Below, piece by piece: positions 46,006-54,768 of a DNA stretch of 64,000 nucleotides (positions are counted from its first letter, which is position 1; each line of letters opens with the position of its first letter). The notes below the pieces were generated by a model, which saw nothing but the letters and a program-made list of their open reading frames with translations, was not told the origin of the DNA and made no database searches. The translations under genes and the position numbers were made by a program. This DNA comes from Pseudomonas anatoliensis. Its GTDB lineage: Bacteria; Pseudomonadota; Gammaproteobacteria; Pseudomonadales; Pseudomonadaceae. The stretch covers positions 62,001 to 126,000 of the forward strand of contig NZ_JACVHC010000003.1 of NCBI RefSeq assembly GCF_017976235.1, given 5' to 3'.

Positions 46006-46036
46006 GCGACTGAGCTGAAACAGGCCCTGTAACCTG

Positions 46037-46058
46037 GCCGTCCCTCGCGGACGGCTTT
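46037..46058 (+). terminator. Hairpin between the receptor and PepSY genes
   Basis: GCCGTCC, loop CTCGC, GGACGGC, then TTT: a 7-bp GC-rich stem in the 74-base gap. Probably a partial terminator lowering PepSY expression relative to the receptor. Confidence 0.55.
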
Positions 46059-46079
46059 GGTGTTTTTGAAGGTCATGAA

Positions 46080-47210
46080 ATGAAAAGTAAAACAATTCGC
46101 CGCTGGTCGTTCATCCACACCTGGACCAGCCTGATCTGCACCGTGTTTTTGCTGATGCTGGCTCTGACCGGTTTGCCGCTGATTTTCAGCCACGAAATCG
46201 ACCATCTGCTGGGTAACGCCCCCGAGTTGCGCGAGATGCCGGCCGACACGCCGCAGCTCAACCTGCAACAACTGGTCGACGCCGCGCAGAAACATCGTCC
46301 GGGCGAGGTCATGCAGTACTTCGGCTACGACGACGAAGAGCCCAATGCCGCATTCGCGATCATGGCGAAAACCGCCGACACCGAACCGAACTCCTCGCAC
46401 ACCTTCATGCTCGACGCGCGCACCGGCGAAGCGCTGGAAACTCCTTCGGCCAACGGCGGTTTGATGCTGTTCATCCTGCGCCTGCACGTCGACATGTTCG
46501 CCGGGCTGCCGGGCAAACTGCTGCTGGCGTTCATGGGTTTGCTGTTTGTCGTCGCGATTGTTTCGGGGACGGTGTTGTACCTGCCGTTCATGCGCCGGTT
46601 GAAATTCGGCACCGTGCGCCAGGAAAAATCCACGCGCCTGCGCTGGCTCGATCTGCATAACCTGATCGGCGTCGTCACCCTCACGTGGGCGCTGGTCGTG
46701 GGCGTGACCGGCGTGATCAGCGCCTGCGCCGACCTGCTCATCGCCGCTTGGCGCAACGATGCGCTGACCACGCTGATCGCACCCTATCGCGATGCACCGC
46801 CGCTGACGCACCTGGCCCCCGCCACCCGATTGCTCGACATTGCCGGCGAAGTCGCCCCCGGCATGAAGCCGGATTTCATTGCCTTCCCCGGCACGCGTTT
46901 TTCCAGCGAGCACCATTACTCGGTGTTCATGAAGGGCGGCACGCATTTGACCTCGCACCTGCTGACGCCGGTGCTGATCGACGCCACGACGTTGAAAGTC
47001 ACCGCCGTGGCCGAACGCCCGTGGTACATGGACGCCATGGGCATGTCGCAGCCGCTGCACTTTGGCGACTACGGCGGCATGCCGATGAAAATCCTCTGGG
47101 CGACGCTCGATGTGCTGACGATCATCGTGCTCGGCAGTGGCGTGTATCTGTGGGTGGTTCGGCGCAGGGCGGCCAAGCCTGTGCTGGAAACGACGGAGGC
47201 GTCTGCATGA
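46080..47210 (+). CDS. PepSY-associated transmembrane protein (siderophore reduction/import type)
   Basis: 376 residues with four membrane spans (SFIHTWTSLICTVFLLMLAL near 10; LLLAFMGLLFVVAIVSGTVL near 145; VVTLTWALVVGVTGVISACA near 200; ILWATLDVLTIIVLGSGVYL near 340) and periplasmic PepSY domains between them. Paired with TonB receptors, such proteins act at the inner membrane, and FoxB-like members help release iron from siderophores by reduction. Conserved His residues lie near the membrane (HTW, ISHEIDH-like IFSHEIDHLL, RLHVDMF, LDLHN). The stop overlaps the next gene (ATGA). Confidence 0.88.
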   Translation: MKSKTIRRWSFIHTWTSLICTVFLLMLALTGLPLIFSHEIDHLLGNAPELREMPADTPQLNLQQLVDAAQKHRPGEVMQYFGYDDEEPNAAFAIMAKTADTEPNSSHTFMLDARTGEALETPSANGGLMLFILRLHVDMFAGLPGKLLLAFMGLLFVVAIVSGTVLYLPFMRRLKFGTVRQEKSTRLRWLDLHNLIGVVTLTWALVVGVTGVISACADLLIAAWRNDALTTLIAPYRDAPPLTHLAPATRLLDIAGEVAPGMKPDFIAFPGTRFSSEHHYSVFMKGGTHLTSHLLTPVLIDATTLKVTAVAERPWYMDAMGMSQPLHFGDYGGMPMKILWATLDVLTIIVLGSGVYLWVVRRRAAKPVLETTEASA

Positions 47211-47386
47211 AGCCGCGTCAGTCGAATTTCTGGAAGGTGTTCAGCACACCGCTGGTGATTGCGTTGCTCAGTGCGGCGGGGTTGTTTGCGGCGTTGTTGG
47301 GGGATGGTATCTGGGATGCGTTGAGCTGGATCGGACTCGGCGTGCCGGCCTTCCTGGCAATACGCGGCTTCCTGCCGAAAAGATGA
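47207..47386 (+). CDS. Small two-span membrane protein coupled to the PepSY gene
   Basis: 59 residues starting MKPRQSNFWKVFSTPLVIAL, with two hydrophobic segments (TPLVIALLSAAGLFAALLG and ALSWIGLGVPAFLAIRGFL) around GDGIWD. The ATGA overlap with the PepSY gene shows coupled translation. Similar short proteins commonly follow PepSY siderophore genes in Pseudomonas; the function is unknown, possibly an accessory subunit. Confidence 0.82.
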   Translation: MKPRQSNFWKVFSTPLVIALLSAAGLFAALLGDGIWDALSWIGLGVPAFLAIRGFLPKR

Positions 47387-47390
47387 CCGT

Positions 47391-47478
47391 GTAGGAGCTG
47401 CGGCACGCTGCGATCTTTTGATTTTGATCTTGAATGCAGGATCAGGATCAAAAGATCGCAGCGTTCCGCAGCTCCTAC
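47391..47478. repeat. REPIN (variant GTAGGAGCTGCGGCACGCTG family)
   Basis: GTAGGAGCTGCGGCACGCTG then CGATCTTTTGATTTTGATC, and GATCAAAAGATCGCAGCGTT then CCGCAGCTCCTAC. It shares the GGNACGC core variant with the element at 29411. Confidence 0.93.
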
Positions 47479-47518
47479 AGCTAACCTTCTGATCTTCGAC
47501 GACCACCGAGGTTTGCCA

Positions 47519-48148
47519 ATGTCCGCCCCCAGCATGACCCTGTTCCACAACACGCTCTCCCCGTTCGTACGCAAAGTGATGGTGTTGCTGCACGAGACCG
47601 GTCAGCAGGAGCGCGTTGCATTGCAAGACTGCGTCCTCAGCCCGGTCAGCCCGAGTGCCGAGCTTAATGCCGACAACCCCTTGGGCAAGATTCCGGCCCT
47701 GCGCCTGGCCGACGGCAACGTCATCCATGACAGCCGCGTCATCCTCGAATACCTCGATCACCAGCACGTCGGCAACCCGCTGATCCCCCGCGAAGGCTCG
47801 GCCCGCTGGCGGCGCCTGACCTTGGCCTCGATGGCCGACGGGATCATGGATGCATCAGTAATGGTGCGATATGAACTGGTGCTGCGCGCGCCGGAAAAAC
47901 ACTGGGACGAGTGGCTCGACGCGCAACGCGACAAGATCCGTCGCGCGCTGGCCCTGCTGGAAAAAGACGCGATTGCCGAGCTGACCAGCCATTTCGATGT
48001 TGCTGCGATCAGCGTCGCCTGTGCCTTGGGTTACCTCGATTTGCGCTTCCCGGACCTGGGCTGGCGCGAGGCAAACCCGCAACTGGCCAACTGGTTCTTT
48101 GAAGTCAGTCAGCGACCGTCCATGATCGCGACCATGCCCAAGCCTTAA
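47519..48148 (+). CDS. Glutathione S-transferase family protein
   Basis: 209 residues. Thioredoxin-like N-terminal domain (MTLFHNTLSPFVRKVMVLLH; NPLGKIPALRLADG; IHDSRVILEYLD) and an all-helical C-terminal domain (AISVACALGYLDLRFPDLGW). The serine in TLSPFVRK is the likely glutathione-activating residue. GAGG lies eight bases before the ATG at 47519. Substrate unknown. Confidence 0.92.
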   Translation: MSAPSMTLFHNTLSPFVRKVMVLLHETGQQERVALQDCVLSPVSPSAELNADNPLGKIPALRLADGNVIHDSRVILEYLDHQHVGNPLIPREGSARWRRLTLASMADGIMDASVMVRYELVLRAPEKHWDEWLDAQRDKIRRALALLEKDAIAELTSHFDVAAISVACALGYLDLRFPDLGWREANPQLANWFFEVSQRPSMIATMPKP

Positions 48149-48166
48149 GTCTGCTGCACCTGTCCC

Positions 48167-48312
48167 GGCCTCATCGCTGGCAAGCCAGCTCCCACAGTGG
48201 ATCTGGGTGTGGCAGAGAAATCTGTATCAGCACAGAACCTGTGGGATCCGGGCGTGACAGAGAAATCTGCTTCAGCACGGAACCTGTGGGAGCTGGCTTG
48301 CCAGCGATGGCA
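48167..48312. repeat. Enlarged REPIN with an internal 45-base tandem duplication
   Basis: Outer arms GGCCTCATCGCTGGCAAGCC and GGCTTGCCAGCGATGG flank two copies of a 45-base unit (48205-48249 and 48250-48294) sharing CAGAGAAATCTG and AACCTGTGGGA. The second copy runs into the right REP arm. Between the GST gene and creD. Confidence 0.85.
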
Positions 48313-48392
48313 CCACCTAGGTTGCGGCGGTAGTGACGCAAAAATCAGCGTCACCAGCACCTCAGCCTCCCGCTGATCCTCTCGCAGTCCAC

Positions 48393-49763
48393 TCATTGCA
48401 CCGCTCCAATATCAAACTCCAGTGGCCTGGCCGGCTTCTGTGCGATCCCGTACCAATCCAGTTTGCGCGTCAGCACCATGAACACACCCAGCAAGCCAAA
48501 CAGCAGCAACGAGCCCATCAGCAGCGCGTAATCCTCGGCGCTCAGCAAGCCATAGAGCAAGCCATACAACGCCGCCAATCCCGCCGAAAAACTCAAGCCA
48601 TGACGCACGCTGTGCAGCACATGGCAAACATAGAACCCGATCAACAACACACAACCGCTGGCCGATAGCAGATACGCCGGACCAAAACCGATGTGTTCCG
48701 ACAGCGACAGCAACAACAGATAAAAGAACGCCAGCGCGACCCCCACCAACGCGTACTGCACCGGGTGCACCGCCAGGCTCTTGAGCACTTCGAACAGGAA
48801 GAAACCAGCGAACGTCAGCACGATGAACAGCAACGCATACTTGATCGCACGGTCGCTCTTCAGGTACTGATCTACCGGATCGATGAAACTCACGCCAAAG
48901 CGGCGGCCATTGAAGGCCTCGCAATCATTGCTGCTCACACAGCGGCTCATGGCGTCCTGCAAGTTGGTGGAGAAGAATGTGGTCTGCCAATCCGCGCTGA
49001 AACCGGCATCATTGATTTCGCGTTTGGCCGGCAGGAAGTTGCCGATAAAACTTGGATGCGGCCAGTTGGCGGTGAGGCTCACGCTGCTGCTCTTGCCCAC
49101 CGGCAGCACTTGCAGCGAGCCGGTGCCTTGCAGACGCAGGTCGAAGCCGAACGCCAGTTCCGTGGTTTTGCTGGTGTCGAGCAGCGGCAGCGTCACCCGT
49201 ACGCCTTCGCCGAGCCAGCCGACTTGCGTGCCGGGAACGAAGTCCAGGCGCTGGCCGTCGAGTTCCAGTTTCAAGGCGTTTTCGATGCCGCGAATGTCGC
49301 TGATGCCGACCGCGAGAAACGGTACATCGAACTGATAGTCGACGAAGTCTTCCTTGATGCCCAATTGCGCCGGCAGGGAGAAATGCCCGTTGATGCGGTT
49401 ATCGGCGTGAAACAGCCGCGCCTCGTAAATGCCCCGGGCGCGCAGTTCGGTTTGCACCTGACCATCGAGTTCGAAGCGTTCTGGCAAGAAGTACAAACGC
49501 CCGCGCTCTTCGCCCGGCTCGTCATAACGCTGATTGGTTTTGTCGTTGATCTTCCAGTTGTGCACCACTTTACGATACGGCACCACCATCACCGGCCCGC
49601 TCAATTGCTGGCTGTAACTGGAGCTGCGAGCGATGTCTTCAAGCACGCCGTCACGCAGTTGCTGGCGATCATCGATGACGCCGTCGATCATCAGCAACGG
49701 CACCAGCAACAGCAGAATCAACAGGCCAATGGCCCCGAGTTTTATGGTCAGACTTCGGTTCAT
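48393..49763 (-). CDS. creD: CreD, inner membrane protein
   Basis: 456 residues. An N-terminal membrane anchor (LTIKLGAIGLLILLLLVPLL) precedes a large periplasmic domain (about 30-300; SGPVMVVPYRKVV, LFHADNRINGHFSLPAQLGI) and five or six C-terminal spans (YALLFIVLTFAGFFLFEVLK onward). CreD is the main CreBC target and is linked to envelope stress and beta-lactam response in Pseudomonas. It is separated from creC by an oppositely oriented acyltransferase gene. Confidence 0.94.
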   Translation of the reverse strand: MNRSLTIKLGAIGLLILLLLVPLLMIDGVIDDRQQLRDGVLEDIARSSSYSQQLSGPVMVVPYRKVVHNWKINDKTNQRYDEPGEERGRLYFLPERFELDGQVQTELRARGIYEARLFHADNRINGHFSLPAQLGIKEDFVDYQFDVPFLAVGISDIRGIENALKLELDGQRLDFVPGTQVGWLGEGVRVTLPLLDTSKTTELAFGFDLRLQGTGSLQVLPVGKSSSVSLTANWPHPSFIGNFLPAKREINDAGFSADWQTTFFSTNLQDAMSRCVSSNDCEAFNGRRFGVSFIDPVDQYLKSDRAIKYALLFIVLTFAGFFLFEVLKSLAVHPVQYALVGVALAFFYLLLLSLSEHIGFGPAYLLSASGCVLLIGFYVCHVLHSVRHGLSFSAGLAALYGLLYGLLSAEDYALLMGSLLLFGLLGVFMVLTRKLDWYGIAQKPARPLEFDIGAVQ

Positions 49764-49932
49764 GAGGACGCTCCCTGGTTGGAATGGGAGCGAGTCTGGG
49801 AGTGCTTCATGGTTTTGTTATGGAGGTTGTGTGGGATTTGCATGTAAATACGTGTAGAAACCTTTTTCCGGTAGGCGTGGCTTATTGCAACCCGGCTAAC
49901 CTGGAACACTTTACGGATAAAGGGCTATCACG

Positions 49933-50937
49933 TTGCACAACAACTCATTCGATTTGATCAGGCACATCGCCGCGCTGATGGTGCTGGTCAGTCACCACTT
50001 TGTGCTATCGGGTCGGGAAGAGCCTGGCATTGCCGGTTACAACTCGCTGGGCGGCATCGCCGTCACCGTGTTTTTTGCGATATCCGGCCTGTTGATTACC
50101 CAGAGCTACATCAATGCGCGCAGCTTCGGCGATTACCTGAGCAAACGCGTCGCGCGCATCTTTCCTGCGTTGATCTTATGCGCGTTCGTCATGACTTATA
50201 TCGGTGGCAGTCTGTTCGCCGAAGGTTATGTCAGCGGTTCGAGTGCCTTGATCGACTTCCTGCGTATTTCGGTTTTTGGCAGGGCCGACATCAGAGAAAT
50301 CACCGACGGCTTTATTTTCGCCGACTCCTTTAATGGGAGTTTGTGGACACTGAAAATCGAGTTCGGTTTTTATCTGCTGCTGGCGGTCGCGCTTGGACTC
50401 TATCGACGATCTCTGCTGCCGTGGATCCTGCTGGTGATGTTTGTTATGGCCACCTACGTCTTGGGCAATTACGTGACGGGCGCGCTGGCGCAGAAATTGG
50501 CGGTGTACAGCACGGCCGGCATCGCGTTCTTTGCCGGGGCCGTGATGGCTTTCTATAAACAACACTTGAGCGACGCGCGCATTCTGGCGCTCACCTTGGT
50601 CGCTGGCATTGGCTTGATATTGGTCAGCATCGGTACGGCGTTGGCCGGTGTGCTGGCGACGCTAGGCTTTTCTATCGCCACCGTGAGTATCGGCCTGCTG
50701 TACGTCGACCAAAGTATCCGCGGGCGCTTCGATATTTCCTACGGCATTTATCTTTACGCATTCCCGGTACAGCAACTGGTGATCAACAAGACCTCGCTTG
50801 GTTTTGGTTCGTCGATGCTGGTGTCCACGCTGATCGTGATTGCGCTGGCAATCGTGTCCTGGCGTCTGGTCGAGCAACCGGCGCTGCAATTTATCCATCG
50901 CAAGAATCGTCAGCGCGCGGCACAGACACCAGCATGA
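49933..50937 (+). CDS. Acyltransferase 3 family membrane protein (OafA/YrhL-like)
   Basis: 334 residues from a TTG start with AAGGG about nine bases upstream; the next ATG (49978) would cut the first membrane span. About ten spans are present. Family motifs are FDLIRHIAALMVLVSHHFVL with the conserved HH, VTVFFAISGLLITQSYINAR, LSKRVARIFPALIL and the SLWTLKIEFGFYLLL region. Such proteins acetylate O-antigen or other surface glycans. It lies on the opposite strand between creC and creD, splitting a usually contiguous creBCD operon, and looks like an insertion. Confidence 0.88.
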   Translation: MHNNSFDLIRHIAALMVLVSHHFVLSGREEPGIAGYNSLGGIAVTVFFAISGLLITQSYINARSFGDYLSKRVARIFPALILCAFVMTYIGGSLFAEGYVSGSSALIDFLRISVFGRADIREITDGFIFADSFNGSLWTLKIEFGFYLLLAVALGLYRRSLLPWILLVMFVMATYVLGNYVTGALAQKLAVYSTAGIAFFAGAVMAFYKQHLSDARILALTLVAGIGLILVSIGTALAGVLATLGFSIATVSIGLLYVDQSIRGRFDISYGIYLYAFPVQQLVINKTSLGFGSSMLVSTLIVIALAIVSWRLVEQPALQFIHRKNRQRAAQTPA

Positions 50938-50958
50938 CCTGAGCACTGCGCACTGCCT

Positions 50959-52377
50959 CTAAGGCAGGCGCACTGTCACTTGCACACCGCCCGGCACATT
51001 GCAGATCGCGAGTTGGCCACCGTGCAACTTGACCACTTCTTCAACGAAATTGAGCCCAAGCCCGGTGCTCTTGCGCCCACTGTCCGGGCGCGGCAGTGAG
51101 TAGAAGCGTTCGGTCAAACGCGGTAATGCGTAATCAGGAATCGGTGAGGTTTCATTGAACAAGCGGACTTCGATCTGTTCCCCCAACCGTTCGGCACTAA
51201 AGCGCAGCAAGCCCTGACGCGGGGTGAAATCCAGCGCATTCTCCAGCAGATTGCCCAACGCCTGACGCAGCAGAAATGGCTCGCCGATCACCATCAAATC
51301 CGCCGCAACCGCTTGTTCAATGCGCAACTGTTTGCCTTCAATTCGCGCAGCCTGGGCGTGCAACAACTCATCGACCAACACTGTCAGCGGCACGGCCACG
51401 CGTTCCTCCAGACCCTGTCGCTGTTCCACTTGCGCCAGATTCAACAAGCGCTCGATCAACTGCTGCATTCGTGCACTTTCGCTGTCGATGTTGCCGACAA
51501 AACGCAGGCGCTGCACCGGTGCCATCTCACCCTGCAACAACTCCGCCGCGCCACGAATCGCTGCCAGCGGACTTTTCAGTTCATGGGTAAGTGTGTGCAC
51601 GTAACGCTCGACGTAGGCCTTGCCCTCCAGTTGCGTGCGCATCTGCTCCACCGCTGTCGCAAGCTGCTCCAGCTCGCCGCCGCGATAGTGCGGCACTTCC
51701 ACCCGCCGCCCTTCACTGACGGCCTGGGCGTAACCGGTCAAACGATGCAGTGCGCGACTCAGCCACCACGACAGCAACGCGCCAAACAACAGACCGAGGC
51801 CGATCAACCCGGCACCATAAAACAGCAAGCGCCGCTCGGTGCGATCAACATAGGGTTGCAATGAGCTGTTGGGCTTGGCCACCGTCACCACACCGATGAT
51901 CTGCCCGTTGTCACGAATGGGCGCGCCGACGTGCATCACCGAAGAACTCGGGTCATCGGCATCGCTGCGGCTGGACCGGGCGCCGTATTCACCACGCAGG
52001 GTCAGGTAGACGTCGTTCCAGCGCGAATAGTCCTGCCCCACCGCCACGCCACTGGAGTCCAGCACGACGATGCCATTGGCGTCGGTGACGTAGATGCGGT
52101 GGTTGACCTGATTCTTCGGCAAGCCCCAGATCGTCGCTTGCGGCTGGCGTTCGCCGTAAGCACGGAGCAGTTGCGGCCAGCGATTCTCACTGAGGGTGCC
52201 GGCCTTGAAGTCGTCTCGCAGGATCTCCGCCATCAGGTTGGCGGTATCAACCAGCGTTTCTTCGGTGGACTGACGCACCCCGGGGCGGATTTCTTCCATC
52301 ACGGTGTTGAGCACGAAATAACCGGTCAGGCCGACAAACAGCACATACACCAGAAAAACTCGCAGGCCCAACGACAT
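50959..52377 (-). CDS. creC: CreC sensor histidine kinase
   Basis: 472 residues. Membrane span 1 (FLVYVLFVGLTGYFVLNTVM), periplasmic sensor (about 30-180), span 2 (RLLFYGAGLIGLGLLFGALL), HAMP, the H box TLTHELKSPLAAIRGAAELL, and an ATPase domain with N box LGNLLENALDFTP and GLGLNFVEEVV. It phosphorylates CreB. The start overlaps the creB stop by one base (TGATG). Confidence 0.95.
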   Translation of the reverse strand: MSLGLRVFLVYVLFVGLTGYFVLNTVMEEIRPGVRQSTEETLVDTANLMAEILRDDFKAGTLSENRWPQLLRAYGERQPQATIWGLPKNQVNHRIYVTDANGIVVLDSSGVAVGQDYSRWNDVYLTLRGEYGARSSRSDADDPSSSVMHVGAPIRDNGQIIGVVTVAKPNSSLQPYVDRTERRLLFYGAGLIGLGLLFGALLSWWLSRALHRLTGYAQAVSEGRRVEVPHYRGGELEQLATAVEQMRTQLEGKAYVERYVHTLTHELKSPLAAIRGAAELLQGEMAPVQRLRFVGNIDSESARMQQLIERLLNLAQVEQRQGLEERVAVPLTVLVDELLHAQAARIEGKQLRIEQAVAADLMVIGEPFLLRQALGNLLENALDFTPRQGLLRFSAERLGEQIEVRLFNETSPIPDYALPRLTERFYSLPRPDSGRKSTGLGLNFVEEVVKLHGGQLAICNVPGGVQVTVRLP

Positions 52378-53057
52378 CAGCTATGCCCCGGGCTGTAGCT
52401 GTAGCCGAGGCCACGATGGGTCTGGATTGGCTCGGCTTCAGCGCGGACCAGGCGCAGTTTGGCGCGCACGCTTTTGATATGGCTGTCGATGCTGCGCTCG
52501 TACCCGGCATCGGCGGCCACTCCCAGCGCATCGAGTAATTGTTCGCGACTGAACACTCGCTCCGGTTGTTCGAGCAGGCATTGCAGCAGGCGGAATTCAT
52601 GGCGGGTCAGGCTCAATGCCTGGCCGCGATAACTGATCTGGACGCGCTCGGGATCAATGCGAAACAGTGTCGAAGTGGCCTCAATGACAGGACGCGGCGC
52701 CATACGCTTGAGGATTGCCCTCACCCGCGCCGCGACCTCCCGTGGGCTGAACGGCTTGACCACGTAGTCGTCAGCGCCGATTTCCAGTCCCACCACACGA
52801 TCAATCTCGGCATCGCGAGCACTGAGGAACAGCACCGGCACCTCACTGAAGCGCCGCAACTGCCTGCAGGTTTCGAAACCGCTGATGTCCGGCAGGCCGA
52901 TGTCGAGGATGATCAGGTCGGCCGGTGTCTGCCGTTGATGCGCAAGCGCCGCCTCGCCAAGGCTCACCCACGTGGTGGTGAACCCCTCGCCCTGCAAGGC
53001 AAAAATCAGCGTGTCGGCAATCGCCGCTTCGTCTTCGACAATCAGGATATGAGGCAT
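52377..53057 (-). CDS. creB: CreB response regulator (OmpR family)
   Basis: 226 residues. Receiver domain (MPHILIVEDEAAIADTLIFA; phosphoacceptor Asp in ADLIILDIGLPDISGFETCR; Lys in DDYVVKPFSPRE) and a winged helix DNA-binding domain (SLTRHEFRLLQCLLEQPERV; SIDSHIKSVRAKL). It controls creD and other envelope genes. I saw no TTCAC-N6-TTCAC cre tag before creD. Confidence 0.95.
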   Translation of the reverse strand: MPHILIVEDEAAIADTLIFALQGEGFTTTWVSLGEAALAHQRQTPADLIILDIGLPDISGFETCRQLRRFSEVPVLFLSARDAEIDRVVGLEIGADDYVVKPFSPREVAARVRAILKRMAPRPVIEATSTLFRIDPERVQISYRGQALSLTRHEFRLLQCLLEQPERVFSREQLLDALGVAADAGYERSIDSHIKSVRAKLRLVRAEAEPIQTHRGLGYSYSPGHS

Positions 53058-53125
53058 GGCATCCGAGCCCGTGGGTTATGTGCGCGAACGGTGCCCCAAG
53101 CCTGACGTTACGTCAATGAGACCAC

Positions 53126-53632
53126 TTAGCAGTCCGGCTTGTCGGCGGTGTAACGACGGGCCGGGTTTACAGCCGCGTCAAACTCACGCAGGGCTTTGGC
53201 CCCGATCAGCAGCGGATAGTTGAAGTGGCTGCGGTCGGTCAGGTTGACCTCGACGGTACGTTTGACGTTACCCAGGCACAGCTCAAGATCCACCACCGGG
53301 CGCTTGGCCGCTTCAGTGGTTTCGCGCTCCTCGTCGTCCTCGTCGGAACGGCTTTTGATCTTGCTGATGCGCGCGACCTTGTGTTCGTAGACTTTGTTGC
53401 TGGCGTCTTTGGTGGCGAGGCGGAAACGTACCCAGTCGTCGCCATCGCGGGTGAAGGTCTCGATGTCCTTGGCCGACAGCGAGGCAGTCAGCGCGCCAGT
53501 GTCCATTTTGGCCTTGAGCACTTCACCACCGATTTCCGGCAGCGCAATGTATTCATAGCGCCCATAGAGGGTCGGCTCAGCGGCCATGACCGGCAGGGCG
53601 ACAAGGGCAAACAATGCAAGGAGGGATTTCAC
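53126..53632 (-). CDS. Retropepsin-like (RimK/LysX-associated type) periplasmic protein
   Basis: 168 residues from a GTG start at 53632, with AGGAAG eight bases upstream. A signal peptide (MKSLLALFALVALPVMAAEP) precedes the mature part. The aspartyl-protease-like KMDTGALTASLSA carries the DTG triad, followed by VDLELCLGNVKRTVEVNLTD and YPLLIGAKALREFDAAVNPA. This is the family often called ATP-dependent zinc protease, although the DTG motif suggests a retropepsin fold. The substrate is unknown. It lies directly upstream of creB on the same strand. Confidence 0.85.
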   Translation of the reverse strand: MKSLLALFALVALPVMAAEPTLYGRYEYIALPEIGGEVLKAKMDTGALTASLSAKDIETFTRDGDDWVRFRLATKDASNKVYEHKVARISKIKSRSDEDDEERETTEAAKRPVVDLELCLGNVKRTVEVNLTDRSHFNYPLLIGAKALREFDAAVNPARRYTADKPDC

Positions 53633-53704
53633 GTAGGGGGCTTCCTTGGGGGAGTTAGGCAATGGGATTTTAGACCGTTGTCTTTGAATTCGTTCGGCAA
53701 ACCC

Positions 53705-53784
53705 AAGATCAAAGGATCGCAGCCTTCGGCAGCTCCTATAGTGATCAGGGTAGGAGCTGCCGAAGGCTGCGATCCTTTGATCTT
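53705..53784. repeat. REPIN (GTAGGAGCTGCCGAAGGCTG family)
   Basis: AAGATCAAAGGATCGCAGCC then TTCGGCAGCTCCTA, and TAGGAGCTGCCGAAGGCTGC then GATCCTTTGATCTT. Both arms carry the same compensating AAGGATC/GATCCTT change, so the palindrome is kept. Confidence 0.94.
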
Positions 53785-53879
53785 AGTGGTGCAAAGGTGA
53801 AACATTCGTCAGCGCAGATTTGGCCTGTCGCCCGAAGCTGCTTATCATGGCGGGCACATCCGTCTTCAAAGAGTTGCTT

Positions 53880-54767
53880 ATGCGCCGCCTGCTCACCGGC
53901 TGTTTCGTCACCCTGCTGCTGTTGCTCAACACCCTGATCCTGATCGGACCACTGCTGGTGTTTGCGCTGATCAAACTGATTGCGCCCGGCCGCTGGCGCG
54001 ATCATGCGTCGGCGGCGGTGATGTGGATCGCCGAGACCTGGGCGGAAATCGACAAGCTGATTTTCCGCCTGTGCATCCCGACTCAGTGGGACATTCGCGG
54101 TGGAGAAAACCTGCGCCGGGACACCTCGTATCTGGTGGTGAGCAACCATCAGTCGTGGGTCGACATTCCGGCACTGATCCAGACCCTCAACCGACGCACG
54201 CCGTTCTTCAAGTTCTTCCTTAAAAAGGAGCTGATCTGGGTGCCGTTCCTGGGTCTGGCCTGGTGGGCACTGGATTACCCGTTCATGAAGCGCTACACCA
54301 AGGCTTTTCTGGCGAAAAACCCGGAGCTGGCGGGCAAGGATCTGGAAATCACCAAAGCCGCCTGTGAGTTGTTCAAGCGCCAGCCGGTGACGGTGGTGAA
54401 TTATCTGGAAGGCACGCGCTACACGGCGGCCAAAAGCAGCCAGCAGCAATCACCGTTCAACCAATTGCTCAAGCCCAAGGCCGGCGGCGTGGCGTTCGTG
54501 CTGGCGGCGATGGGTGAACAACTGGACGCGATTCTCGACGTCACCGTGGTTTATCCACAGCAGAAAATTCCGGGATTCTGGGACTTGATCAGCGGCGGCG
54601 TGCCGCGAGTGATCGTCGACATCCAGACCCGCGAACTCGACCCCGCGCTGTGGCAGGGCGATTACGCCAACGATCCGGTGTTTCGCGAGAAGGTCCAGAA
54701 CTGGGTCAACCAACTCTGGACGCTCAAGGACCAACGCATCACCGAGTTACGCGGCGAGCGGTGCTGA
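53880..54767 (+). CDS. YihG/PlsC-type acyltransferase
   Basis: 295 residues. An N-terminal membrane segment (CFVTLLLLLNTLILIGPLLV) precedes the glycerolipid acyltransferase motifs SNHQSWVD (HX4D), FKFFLKKELIWVPFLG and NYLEGTRYTAAK (EGTR). It transfers acyl chains to lysophosphatidate-like acceptors at the inner membrane. The ATG at 53880 is preferred because it directly precedes the hydrophobic segment. The stop is one base from the convergent DUF2780 stop. Confidence 0.9.
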   Translation: MRRLLTGCFVTLLLLLNTLILIGPLLVFALIKLIAPGRWRDHASAAVMWIAETWAEIDKLIFRLCIPTQWDIRGGENLRRDTSYLVVSNHQSWVDIPALIQTLNRRTPFFKFFLKKELIWVPFLGLAWWALDYPFMKRYTKAFLAKNPELAGKDLEITKAACELFKRQPVTVVNYLEGTRYTAAKSSQQQSPFNQLLKPKAGGVAFVLAAMGEQLDAILDVTVVYPQQKIPGFWDLISGGVPRVIVDIQTRELDPALWQGDYANDPVFREKVQNWVNQLWTLKDQRITELRGERC

Positions 54768-54768
54768 T

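Noticed and set aside
49764..49932. A CreB tag (TTCAC-N6-TTCAC) in the creD promoter
   Set aside because: Both strands were read and no two TTCAC elements with that spacing were found.
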